A stretch of DNA of 64,000 nt. It comes from Viscum album (Eukaryota > Streptophyta > Magnoliopsida > Santalales > Viscaceae). This document shows positions 13,158 through 23,362 of this stretch, one piece after another (positions within the stretch are counted from its first letter, which is position 1; each line of letters begins with the position of its first letter). The notes beneath the pieces are model-generated. The model saw nothing but the letters and a program-made list of their open reading frames with translations, made no database searches and had not been told where the DNA came from. A program made the translations under genes and the position numbers. Where the stretch lies: NCBI GenBank assembly GCA_963277665.1, contig OY728122.1, positions 1,982,460,883 through 1,982,524,882 on the forward strand, given 5' to 3'.

Positions 13158-13497
13158 TCGTGTCTGACTTGACTTGTTCATTCTTTAATCTCTTGAATAA
13201 TAAAATAAAGTTAATTTATACATTATTAAGAACGTTTTTCAAGTTTATTATTTTTTATATCAATTATTACTATGTTATAAACATTAATTAAACGTTTAAG
13301 TTAATAACGGTCGTTTTGTCGATATTTGGTACTTGAGTCAAAAATGAACTTCTTATATTCACAAGTTTTTTATGTTGTCAAAATACCATTACATCCAGAA
13401 TGATATCCATAATTTTTATGTCATATATATCATATATATCCAGTATATACAAATATTTATAATAGTACATAACATTTATAGTTAAGAAATGAAATGC

Positions 13498-13910
13498 ACC
13501 ATTCCTGGAGACGGTAAGCCATACGCACGCATGAACACTACTTCCATTTCTATTTCATATTTTAATGGAATTAAAACATAATGATACATAGGTATATTAT
13601 AATTACAGTATAATAGCATATATAATATCATTAATCCATCCTTTATATGTCCCACATATGGCATTAACGAGTCATATCACTTTGAGGGGGTGGTGGTCCG
13701 AACTTCCTCAAATGAAATTATCCCATTTACCCGTAATGGAAAACATAAAGGTATGATATAAATGGAAGATACAGAAGAATAAAGAAAACATAAACATAAT
13801 ATATATCATATATAAAGACATTTACATCATAATTTCCCCCATGAGAGGTGGTAGGAGATAATCGAATAATCATCGTTTCATGAGGCGTTAGTTTTCCATC
13901 CACAGAAACA
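13498..13910 (-). repeat. hairpin-unit array in A 3' LTR
   Basis: Three units lie at about 13498-13540, 13681-13711 and 13874-13909. They have outer arms TTCCTG/CATGAA (one mismatch), TTTGAGG/CCTCAAA (perfect) and GTTTC/GAAAC. The arms differ between units but remain complementary. The array lies between the TATA box and the splice-donor-like site, so in the presumed leader. Confidence 0.65.
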
Positions 13911-14252
13911 GTATATTTTTTACCCATTAGATGGAGGTGTGTGAAAGTGTAGTTGGAATCCTTATCATAAAAACAACTTAGTATATTGAGGTTACTATTG
14001 TTCTTATAAAATAAAGTAATGAAAAGAGTTTAGGGGGTGGAGAAGTAAAATAAAAGAATATAATTTAAGATAAATTGTTACCTTTAATTCGGGTAACACC
14101 CTTTAGTTTGAACAAAAAGGACTTCTTCAAGTGCATTTTGCCTAAGTTAAGGCTTATAGGTGGAATAGGGGGATATTGAGAGATTATTTGGGAAGATTTT
14201 GGATGATGAAAGGGGATTTAAAGGTGTTAGGTATGTGTTAGAGTAGATGGTT

Positions 14253-14259
14253 TTTTATA
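14253..14259 (-). promoter_or_regulatory. TATA box, A 3' LTR
   Basis: TATAAAA on the minus strand sits at the position equivalent to 31401-31407 in the 5' LTR and is followed by a G/A-rich to C/T-rich leader. It marks the U3/R region of the LTR. Confidence 0.6.
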
Positions 14260-15711
14260 AGGCAGAGGAGTGGCTCTTTAGAAAAGTGTGAAAATATTAT
14301 TTTATAATATAATGATGTTCAGTTTCTAAAAGTCCAAAACTTATTAAATTCAAATATAAGATGACTCCCGATATAAATAAAATCATCAAATTATAATTGG
14401 AAAGTGTTTGGATATTATTTTAATCATTATAATATTATTTATTTAAATCATTTATTAACTAGGTAATCCCTAAATCATTATTGTGTCATAAATAATTTTA
14501 TTTATTTGATTTCTAAAAATTATAAAAAAATACCATGATGTAGGAAATGTTTTTACCTTTACAAATAATATTTATAGTAAAAGATATAACTTATATACCC
14601 CTATGTAAAAATTAATTTACTAAAATATATTTCTTCATGTCATTTTTTCCATTACATTAAATTAATTAATATAAAATGTCATTATCACTGCCATGTGGCT
14701 CCATGGGGACCAAAAATTAACCCATGGAGGGCCATGGTAGGATAAGTATCAACCAATAGGATTAGGAAACATGTTAGGGTAATTTTATATTATTATAATA
14801 ATATTTGTTTGTTCTTATTTACCAGATTTACCCTTCAACTATGGTAAATAAAATATTTACTGAAGTAAATATTCATAATGTATAAAAATAAAAGTTACCT
14901 ATTTAAAAAATTTGGACCTTATGATTCCAAATATGGAATCCATTTTCCAAATTCAAAATATATAAGTGGTAGAAATTAATTTAAAATTAATTCCCACTGT
15001 CAAAAAAGGTGGGTTTTTAAAAATAATAACTATCCAAAGATTGACACTTATTTATGTCCAATTTCAAAGAGAAATTACTTACAGTGACCAAAATTGGATT
15101 AAATATTAATAATATAATTTAATTATACTTTAAAACCAATTAAAAGGATAATCTAACCATTTAAATTAATTAGATTAAAAGGTAGCTTTGAATTAAAATA
15201 CTGTATTTTTCACTATTCATTAAGGAATTGATTTTATGAGAAAAATACCCAAATTTTACCCAAAGTGAATTTTAATGTCCCGATTATAAAGATGAATTTT
15301 ATTTGGTCAAATATAACATATATAAGTGACCAAAATTATATTTAAATATAGTGCTCCATCAAATGGTGGTAAGACTGCCTTTTAAAGTAAATTATTCTTA
15401 AAATTAGATTCATTCATATTTAAATCCTCTAACTTTTATTGGAAAAATGTAAAAACATTTAACAAACATGTATAATCATGTTGTAGTTAGTTATATTCAT
15501 TCCCACCAATACAATGGTTAGGAATTAACTACCATTTAAAATAATTATATTATATTATTAGTGTGCAACGTAAGATTTCAAAGAAACTCGTTGTTGCGTA
15601 TCGGGTACGCCATCAAACATAGCATCCCTTTTCAAATTAAATTAATATTTAATTCACAAATATTAATAAATATGAAAATGTCATATTTATTTATTTACCT
15701 GGGATGTTATA

Positions 15712-15731
15712 TCCTTCCCCCCTTTTTGAAA
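15712..15731 (-). mobile_element. polypurine tract of element A
   Basis: On the minus strand a run ending AAAAAGGGGGGAAGGA abuts the 3' LTR start. This is the standard plus-strand primer of LTR elements. It overlaps the last codons of the decayed pol frame. Confidence 0.85.
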
Positions 15732-15732
15732 T

Positions 15733-16115
15733 TGTGTCCTCACAATTTTATTCATTTATCAAATAAATGGGGGTATTTATCCCTCATAGAATTTTCAGAT
15801 TCCCACGTTGCCTCTTTAAACATATGGTTTATTCACAAAACCTTTACCTGATGAATTACCATATTCCACAACACTTGCTCTCTTCAGTCAAGAATCTGGA
15901 CTGGTTGTTCCTCATAAGAGAAATTTTCTTCTAACTAAACTACCTCTGGGATTAAAACATAATATTGACCTGGAATATACTTTCTCAACATTGAAACACG
16001 AAAAACATTGTGTACCTGGGATAATATTGGAGGTAAATCCACTATGTACACAACTTATCCAACTTTCTCCAGGATTTCATAAGGTCCAATGATCCTCGGA
16101 CTCAACTTTCCTTTC
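15733..16115 (-). pseudogene. pol: pol C-terminal: integrase tail and chromodomain-type end (A)
   Basis: On the minus strand, running toward lower coordinates, the blocks are GKLSPRIIGPYEIL, then VHNVFRVSMLRKYIPG, then YEEQPVQILD, then a V-K-V-L block, then KEATWESENSMRDKYPH. These are the integrase C-terminal (GPY/F) module and the end region in which Tekay-type chromoviruses carry a chromodomain, which targets integration to marked chromatin. The E-A-T-W-E block is the end of that module. Several stops occur, some where the family has Trp or Gln. The frame ends just inside the PPT. Confidence 0.75.
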
Positions 16116-17050
16116 TTACCAAAACACATCACACTTTTTCCATGGAGAAACATTGAGAAATACATGATCACCTACCTCAAAATAGAGTTCCTTCCTCCTA
16201 TTATCGGTATAATGTTTCTGCCTTCTCTGAGCTTTTCTCATGTGCTTCTGAATCAACTGAACCTTTTTTTCCATCTCATCTACCATTTCTGGTCCCATAA
16301 ACTTCCTTTCACTTACTTCATCTAAAAAAGTTGGAGTTTGACAATGCTTTCCATGTAATGCCTCAAATAGAGTGATATGTATACTGGAATGAAAACTATT
16401 ATTATATGAAAATTCAACCAAAAAAAGGTTTTGGCCCCAATATCCCAGGTAATCCAATGAACAAGCATGTAGCATATTCTCCTAGGTCTAAATTGTTCGT
16501 TCTGACTACCCACTTGATTATGGAGGAAAAGCTGTACTAAAATTTAATTCAGTACCCAACAACTTCGAAAGGCCTTTCCAAAAGTTATAAGTAAACCTAA
16601 CATCTTTATCAAATAAAATAGAGAGGGGAACACCATGCTACCTGACTATCTCTTTAACATAAAACCAGGAAAGTTGACCTAGAGACAAAGTATCTAGAAT
16701 GGAAGAAAATGAGCAGATTTAGTCAATCGATCAACAATAACTCAGATTGCATTATTACCTCGAGATGTCATTGATAATCCCACAACGAAGTCCATGGATA
16801 TATTTTCCTATTTCCACTCTGTCACCGGTAAAGGTTGAATAATCCCTTTCACTAATGGTCGCTCTGCTTTAACCTACTAAAAAGTCAAACACTTCACAGT
16901 AAAATCAGCAATATCTCTTTTCATTCCATCCCACCAGTAGTACTCCCAAAGATCTCTATACATCTTAGTACTACCAGGATGAACTAAAAACAAAGAACTA
17001 TGAGCTTCACATAACAACTCATTCTTCAACTACGAATTAAAAGGCACACA
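16116..17050 (-). pseudogene. pol: integrase of element A, decayed
   Basis: Integrase joins the retrotransposon cDNA to chromosomal DNA. On the minus strand the zinc-binding part is visible near 16880-17035: H in EAHSS, H in VHPGSTKMYRDL, then KC; the second Cys of the family C-x-x-C is Phe, followed by two stops where relatives have Gln-Gln. The catalytic core follows, with D1 in VIVDRLTKSAHF (near 16730), D2 in FDKDVRF (near 16608) and E in SER (near 16501), so all three acidic residues survive. A 119-codon open stretch (16475-16116) ends in VEFSYNNSFHSS and FEVGDHVFLNVSP. At least seven stops in the core make it inactive. Confidence 0.88.
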
Positions 17051-17275
17051 TAATCTCTTTCCAAATATCAGTATACAATCATTATCAATGTTAAAATTAG
17101 GAAACATACCCTTCTGCACCAAATCTACCTTTTTCTGCAACTCATTTTCTTCTTTCTGCGCTTTCTTAATTCATCCAGATAGAGATGATCTCACTAACAC
17201 CTGAAACAAAAAAGAAAAATTTTCTGCACCAACAACTTCTATGACCAAGTTCATCAAATAAAAAACCAAATGATC

Positions 17276-17815
17276 TCATTCCAAACATAGCATAGTTAAT
17301 AAAGCAATACTTTTTTGACCCAAAGCATCAACCACTTTATTTTCTTTTCCTGAATGGTAATATATCGTGAAATCATAAAACTTGATTAATTCCAACCATC
17401 TCCTCTCTCTCATGTTTATTTCTTTCTGAGTGAATATATACTTAAAAATTTTGTGGTCAGTATATATTTTACATTTTACTCTATAAAAATGGTGCCTCCT
17501 AATTTTTGAAGAAAAATCAATAACAACTAATTCAAAATCATGTGTAGGGTAATTTAACCCATGAGATTTCAACTGACATGAAGCATAAGAAATCACCTAA
17601 CCATTCTGCTTAAGGACACAACCAAGTCCCTTCAACGAAGCATCATTGTAAATAAAAAACTCACCATTTCTAGAAGGTAGTGCCAAAACTGGATCATTCA
17701 CCGATCTTCTTTTAAATTCCTGAAAACAATCATCATATTCTTTTGTCCAAATGAACATAACACCATTCAGAGTTAACTAAGTCATTGGAATAGATAACTA
17801 TGAAAAATTCATAAC
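17276..17815 (-). pseudogene. pol: RT C-terminal part and RNase H of element A (distal piece)
   Basis: This is the part of the reverse transcriptase-RNase H gene cut off by TG1. Just left of the TG1 insertion the minus strand resumes after the Y-Y-x-x-F motif of RT, then reads into the RT-RNase H connection (FIWTKEYDDCF near 17750, F-x-Y-N-D-A-S near 17660). An open stretch of 106 codons (17596-17276) is clear RNase H: HDFELVVIDF, YRVKCKIYTDHK with the expected T-D-H-K, RRWLELIKFYDF and YHSGKENKVVDAL. RNase H degrades the RNA strand during reverse transcription. One stop separates the two parts. Confidence 0.88.
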
Positions 17816-17820
17816 AATAC
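17816..17820. repeat. target site duplication of TG1 (left)
   Basis: AATAC directly precedes the TG1 5' LTR and is repeated at 26679-26683 after its 3' LTR. Confidence 0.9.
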
Positions 17821-19653
17821 TGTAACAGCCCGAGATTTTATATAAAAAAAATATTCTTTTTAATTTCATTAATGTCTTGTGTTGTATGCTACACCAAAAG
17901 GAGCTTTCTCAACACGCATCCTTGAATTGCCTTGCATTACACGCAATCGCGACCTTCCTCGATAGCGTGTGTAGTACGCAATACCGAGTTTCACTAAACA
18001 ACGATATGCTATTAAAATATTATTAAAACTAGCCGTTATGAATAGTAATAACCACCTTTTAAAATTTTAGAAATTTTATCTCTCAAAATGGACTCCATTT
18101 TTGGATTCGGAGTGTCGAATTTAGCCTAAGGTGAAATTTTGGTACTTTTCGGATAACTTTCATATTCTGATGAATAGTGAAAATTACTAAATTTTATTTA
18201 AAAACAACCTTTTTAATCGAAATAATTAATAGTGATAAATTATTCATTTGAGTGGTTTTAAAGTATATTTAGAATATATTTTTACAATTTAATACAATGT
18301 TGGTCATTGGATGTAATTTCACATTTAAACCACACATAAACAAGTGTCAATCTTTTGATAGTTATTATCTCTTAAGAACACGCTAGTTGTTTTGATGACG
18401 GGAATTAATTTTTAAATTAATTAATTCAATTGATATGTTTTGAATTTGGTAAAATAGAAATTATTTTTGAGTTCATAATATCAAATATAGCTTTGGCCTA
18501 ATTTTTGGTATTTTTTTGGAAACTTTCATTTTTTGATCAATAGTGAAACCACTAAGTGGTAGTTAAGAAAAATGAATTTTTCATAAAACTTAATTTTACT
18601 TCTCCTGTGAGTGGAATTTCAAAAATCCAAGAGACATGGTTGATGTTAGTAAGTAAAATGTGGTTCAATGAAATGAAAATAATTTCTGGTGAATAGTAAC
18701 TTTTTACTTTTATTTACCACGGTTAAAAGTAAATAGGGTAAAAAGGATATTATTATTACCCTAACACATGTACTAATTATATAGGACAAGTGTAATTCGA
18801 CCAAAAACAACCTTAGGAATAAAATATGATAATTTAGGCCAACTTGGATTAGATTAGGACATTTATTATTAATTTATTTAAAGAAGGGTTAAAATAGTTA
18901 AAATCAAAGTTTAATAAGTAAATCATTTTTAATATAGGGTTATACATAAGATAAATTCGACTATAAATATTCATTAGAAAGATAAAACGATTTCCTACAT
19001 AGATATTTTATTTTTAATTTTTAGACATTAAAAATGTTAATTTATTTATGACACAACGATGATGCAGTAATTATCTTATTAATGAAATATTGACATAATT
19101 GATGTTATAAATACCCAAATAAATGGAATTTAAGACTTTTTATGAAATAAACAAATTTTATAGGTTAATATGACATTCTATTATTGATTTATTTAATGTT
19201 TTTCGAACTAATAATTCTTTTATTATTTTCAAAAAAATCAATTACAAAATAGTGTCAAAATTGACATAAAATAGTTTTTAAAACAAATATTATATTATTA
19301 ATTGTTATTTTATTCCTAAAAATCTAAGGTTCAGCCAAATTACTTAGATAAGGATATATATATTAATAATAAAAAACTTGGGGTTCGTTTGGCTTCTTAT
19401 AGTAACTTTATTAACCTTATAGTGTAAGAACACAAGAAGACACGGTAAAAGTAAAATTATTTATCTTAATGTTAAATCTAAATGATAAGGTTAAAATAGG
19501 AACCTAAACTTGTCTAAATTCTATTGGATGAGAGTATTTAGACCCATCCCAACCTTAGCTTCGAAATAAATCAACTTGGAGCTATTTAAAACCGAATATG
19601 ACTTTATAATAAAATAATATTTTTAGTTTTCCAAAGGAGCCTCTCTCCTCCCT

Positions 19654-19660
19654 TATAAAA
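19654..19660 (+). promoter_or_regulatory. TATA box, TG1 5' LTR
   Basis: TATAAAA lies within CTCCCTTATAAAAGGGC and is followed by a pyrimidine-rich leader (CTCCTCCCTCTCTTCCTCAG). It is about 1.83 kb from the LTR start and conserved in the 3' LTR and in TG2. The RNA start (beginning of R) is expected about 30 bases downstream. Confidence 0.75.
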
Positions 19661-19866
19661 GGGCACCTCCTCCCTCTCTTCCTCAGACAACTTTGAGCCT
19701 TCAAGATCGGCCAAAACCTACCAAATTCTCTTCTCCAATTCCCTAGAAACATCCTAGAGGTTTTGGTCTTCCTCAAAGACCAATTTTAGTACCCTAAGAG
19801 GAGGTCTCAAAGAGGCGCTTCAAAGAAGAGGTGGTTCGGACACTTACAAAGCAAATCGGACCTAAG

Positions 19867-20932
19867 GTAAGGGAAATATCACAATCTCATTTTTATCCGA
19901 GATTGTTTATAATTTGGTATTTACTGGGGTGTATTTTATCATCCACATCCATGTTTCCTCAATATTTAATATTATTTTCATCCACCTACAATTTTTAAAT
20001 CCAATTTTACCCTTCAGTGAGTTTTTAGTAAAAGATATGAAAGGAATCTTTTGTCGTTTTTCATACGAGGTACTTTTTTACTTTTCCGACAAAAGTATGA
20101 GAAGAATGTTTTTTTTAACTTATACGGCATGAATGGATTTTTAAAACCTTATTTACAAGGAGATTATTTTACAAGTTTTCAAGTTTATTTTTAATCAACT
20201 TCTTTTAGTTTAAAATTGTATGACATGTTAAGAAAGGAAAAATGTTTTTGAAGTAGAAAGGATATTTTCCTCAAGAATGGAGTTCAAGTGGTTTATCAAA
20301 ATTATTTTCCATTTAAGATAATAAAGGGTTTTGTTTCTATCCCTATTATTACATTGATTTGATTATGTTGTGATGGAAATATTTTTATGAATTTCTTTAT
20401 CTTATATGAATTGTTTTATGATGTCATGTTGTTTAAGAATCCCATTTTTATTACATGGGTTATGCAATGATGTATGATTTATGATTTTGTGGCACACATA
20501 AGAATAGAATCATTATAAGATGGGTGGGACCTATATCTCCCTCCAATGCATTGGGTAAAGATTTTATATCTCATGAGATAGACATGGCTGGAATGGTAGG
20601 TTATACCGGTTCAGTGAAACAGGACTGAAACGAGGGTGACTCGGTTCAGAAATGGACTTTGTCCACTAAGATAGTCTTGGAAATGAGTCTTGACTAATAA
20701 AATATGATTCTCTATGATTATGTGTGTATGCAACAAAGTTTAATGTTTTAAGTTATGATTATTGGGATTATATTTCACTACTATGATTTATCCCATGATA
20801 TGAAATTATGATCTCTTTTGCAGGTTACGATTTCCAAAAGTTATGTGCTTATGTATATGATGTGATTGATATTTCTTTTGTTTACCCTTACTGAGCATTT
20901 GAGCTCACCCTTTTATGTTTTCTTTTCCCCAG
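19867..20932 (+). other. candidate intron in TG1 LTR leader
   Basis: The donor reads CTAAG|GTAAGGG. The acceptor reads TTTTCTTTTCCCCAG|GATA, with a TTACTGAG branch-like sequence 40-50 bases before it. Both ends are conserved in the TG1 3' LTR (donor at 25413) and in TG2 on the minus strand (about 57800 and 56690). Splicing would shorten the leader before the primer site. This rests on signal matches only; there is no transcript evidence. Confidence 0.4.
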
Positions 20933-21134
20933 GATATAAAGAAAGGTTTTTAGGTAAAAAAGGGGAGATCTTTATGGGAGATGTTGAAGATCTTTCACCA
21001 CGATTAGAAGATTATATTCCGAGTTTCCAAAGACACTAAACTATTACGATCCTTGTGTGTGTTTTTGTTATGTACTAAGTATTCCGCAAAAGTAATGTAA
21101 TGTCCATGTACGTTAAGCTTCGGGTCTCTACAGT

Positions 21135-21146
21135 TGGTATCAGAGG
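21135..21146 (+). mobile_element. primer binding site of TG1
   Basis: TGGTATCAGAGG begins two bases after the LTR end. It matches the 3' end complement of plant initiator methionine tRNA (TGGTATCAGAGC), the primer normally used by plant gypsy elements for minus-strand synthesis. Confidence 0.93.
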
Positions 21147-21374
21147 AAAGGTTTAGTCAACCTTTGGAAACTAGGATGCGGGAACTTTAGTGAGATTGCT
21201 AGAGATATTTCTAAGGTATGTCTAGGGATGTCCCTAAGGATAAGTATACATATAAGATATAGTCCTTGAACTATGGTAATGATATTAGATTAAACCAAAG
21301 ATGTTAGATATTGATGTTACTCCCCCTTTATTATGATTTTTTCCTCTCACACTATTCTTTTTGGGTTTTAGAAA

Positions 21375-21908
21375 ATGGCTGGAAACAAGATGATTCACAA
21401 TAATGGAGGATATGATGGACAATGGAATGATATTCTTCATGAGCAACCAAATGAAATGGGATTTGGAAGTCCAAACATCATCATTATGCCGAATCAGCAA
21501 TCTCATAATATGATCAATAAAGTAAAATTTGGTAAGTTTCCTGATTCGGCTAATAAGAGAAAGATGGAGTTTCATGATGATCATAGAGGAAAGAAAGTTC
21601 AATTTCCCCTATGTAAATCATGTGGGAAGAGGCATCATGGATAATGTTTCAAAGGAACTGGAATATGCTTTGGGTGTGAAAAAGAAGGACACAAAGCTAG
21701 TAAGTGCAAAGGAAAAGGTTCAGTTAACACCAGGGATGAGGACAATGGTATTTCTATGACATCAACAATGGTTAATTGTTTTAAATGTGGAATGTACGGG
21801 CATTATACAAACCAATTCCCTAAGGGAAAGTCTCATGAATAGAATCAGTATGGTCGTATGGGTAGTATTTATGTTGATGATGATGAAGAGACTACAAATT
21901 ATATGTGA
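21375..21908 (+). pseudogene. gag: Gag remnant with zinc knuckles (TG1)
   Basis: Gag forms the virus-like particle and binds the element's RNA. The reading frame starts at the ATG at 21375 (MAGNKMIHNNGG), stops at 21642, continues in the same frame to stops at 21840 and 21906, and ends in the acidic VDDDEETTNYM. A half knuckle CKSCGKRHH is followed by a complete C-x2-C-x4-H-x4-C knuckle, CFGCEKEGHKASKC. The next, CFKCGMYGHYTNQF, has Phe in place of the last Cys. Compared with TG2, the particle-forming region between the first ~35 residues and KRKMEF is missing (about 500 bases), so even this Gag is a deletion form. Confidence 0.85.
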
Positions 21909-23349
21909 GATGAAAGAATTGTTGAAGCTCGGTCAATGGTTTAAGAATGTAGTGGAATGATTACATGTTTATCATGTGTAATGTTGTATACGTAATCTCA
22001 TGGTACTATGGAATAAAGAGACATCTAAGGATTGTTACACTGTTGTCTTTCCTTGAGTTTTGAAAGTGTATGATTAATGGTACCAGTATCCTTGAAAGGT
22101 TATTTAAATATTTTTGGAGTGTAGATGATATGCGTATAATGAAGGGATAAGGAGAAAATTAAATGTTTGATAGTATTCATGAGCTCATGAATGATATAAG
22201 GAGAAGGTTATATCATGGTTTGAGTATAAAGAATTTTGAGGATTTTGGTTTGTGGAAAGTGTTAACTTTTATATGTATTCATGTTTTCACTAAGGTTCAA
22301 TGGGTATTCATTCTTCAAGAGAATACATGATTAAGGTATTCACATGTTTTTAATTTGACCAACAAGATATATCTTATGATATATGGGGGATAAATGATCG
22401 CATTCACATGATTGTTATGTGACATTTCAAGTAATCATTTTATTTATACTATGAGCTTGGACCGAAGTATTTTAGATAATCCTAAAGATTGTAATGGATT
22501 ATGTTGGACATAAGTTAGCATTGTTTAAGGATAGAACACTTTTTCGATATTATTGATGGGATGTTATAGTAATATAGCTTTAGAAAAAGGATAACCTGCA
22601 GGACGGACGACAGCCCATCGCATCGGACAAGGCCGTGGGAATCGAACCCACAACCGAAGTGCGACTGGCCTTTATCACCTACCACTGGCCTACAAGAAGT
22701 CCCTGGTTAGTATAAACTACTTTTATTTTATTAAGCGGTATGATATATGAAGTATAAGTTCATTTTTGGAACCATATACGATTAATCTAACCATAATATG
22801 GACTTATAACTTTTTCTAACCTTTTGTTTGAAAGAGATGTAATGACCCATCATTCTATCACATGATCTGCTAACACATCACGAATAACAAATTCAACTTC
22901 ATTTCTTTAAGGGATTAAGTGGAAATTGTTCAATTCACGAAAAACAGTGAGATTGTACCAAAATCATACAAGTATTTCTTTTAATTCATCAACTTTAGGG
23001 AAATGATCTTGAAAACCAAAAATGTTGTCCTAGTTCCCTTATATCCGACTAATCAGATGGTACCTTAGATCATCACAAATCAATAGCTTTGTGATTGTTG
23101 GCTTTTTCATAGCCATGTTCTATGCCACTCTCCATCAGAACATGATGGTTAGATTTCTCTTCCATATCCATATTTTCACCTATGTGGAAACCCAGTGATT
23201 AGTTTATTTGGGTAACCGTTACGTTTCATAATTTTGTTTTTAAAGATTGGTTTTGGTATTCCTTTTTACGATGTGTGTTTCTATCAAAGAAACTTTCGAA
23301 TAGTAAACCATTTATAACCCCGATGAATATCGAGGGCGAAATTCATTTT
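21909..23349 (+). other. TG1 non-coding internal region
   Basis: This is about 1.4 kb between gag and the PPT with no retained frame. It is collinear with the TG2 internal region (60357-61738 on the minus strand). Shared landmarks include the tRNA-like segment and, near 23110, a stretch around ATGTTCTATGCCACTCTCCA. Conservation between copies shows this is family sequence, not a private insertion. Confidence 0.7.
22584..22712 (-). ncRNA. tRNA-like (SINE-like) Pol III segment in TG1
   Basis: On the minus strand, a 78-base tRNA-sized block starts GGAC and ends GTCC. It has an A-box-like GGCCAGTGGTAGGTG (22676-22690) and a perfect T-arm GTGGGTTCGATTCCCAC (22635-22651) with a TTCGATT loop containing the B box. 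About 45 bases further comes a T5 run (22584-22588) that could end Pol III transcription. The anticodon arm is poor, so it is not a working tRNA gene. It is more likely a tRNA-derived SINE or a captured tRNA. The same block sits antisense in TG2. Confidence 0.6.
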
Positions 23350-23362
23350 AAGGGGGGTAGAA
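23350..23362 (+). mobile_element. polypurine tract of TG1
   Basis: AAGGGGGGTAGAA abuts the 3' LTR. It is nearly identical to the tracts of Z (71-83) and TG2 (60342-60356, minus). Confidence 0.92.

Larger units (their letters stand above)
12095..15711 (-). mobile_element. 3' LTR of element A
   Basis: This direct repeat of 29244-32864 is diverged by many substitutions and small indels. On the minus strand it starts TATAACATCCC (TGTAACATCC in the other copy) and ends CTTTATA (ancestral CCTTACA). Shared landmarks are the ATTACATAATCTTGAATTAA block near 12118, hairpin units at 13498-13910, TATAAAA at 14253-14259 and the GTGCAACGTAAG block near 15562. The large number of differences from the 5' LTR implies an old insertion. 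Confidence 0.92.
17821..21132 (+). mobile_element. 5' LTR of TG1
   Basis: It starts TGTAACAGCCCGAG and ends GGTCTCTACA. It is 3312 bases, against 3316 for the 3' copy. It has a TATA box at 19654, a splice-donor-like site at 19866/19867 and an acceptor-like tract ending at 20932. It lacks the hairpin array present in TG2. Confidence 0.95.

Noticed and set aside
13727..13927. 66-codon minus frame and its counterpart at 30875-31075, similar in both copies
   Set aside because: The similarity comes from their being the same place in the two LTRs of element A, over the hairpin array. The peptide is tyrosine-rich AT translation without a known domain.
19582..19776. 64-codon minus frame, repeated at 25128-25322
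   Set aside because: It is the antisense of the conserved TATA/leader region of the TG1 LTR. Its repetition is due to the LTR pair, not to coding conservation.
21285..21602. 105-codon minus frame
   Set aside because: It is the antisense shadow of the TG1 gag, which has clear zinc knuckles on the other strand.
22635..22651. Functional tRNA gene
   Set aside because: The T-arm is perfect and the size fits, but the anticodon arm does not fold well and the acceptor stem is only partly paired. It is better called tRNA-like.
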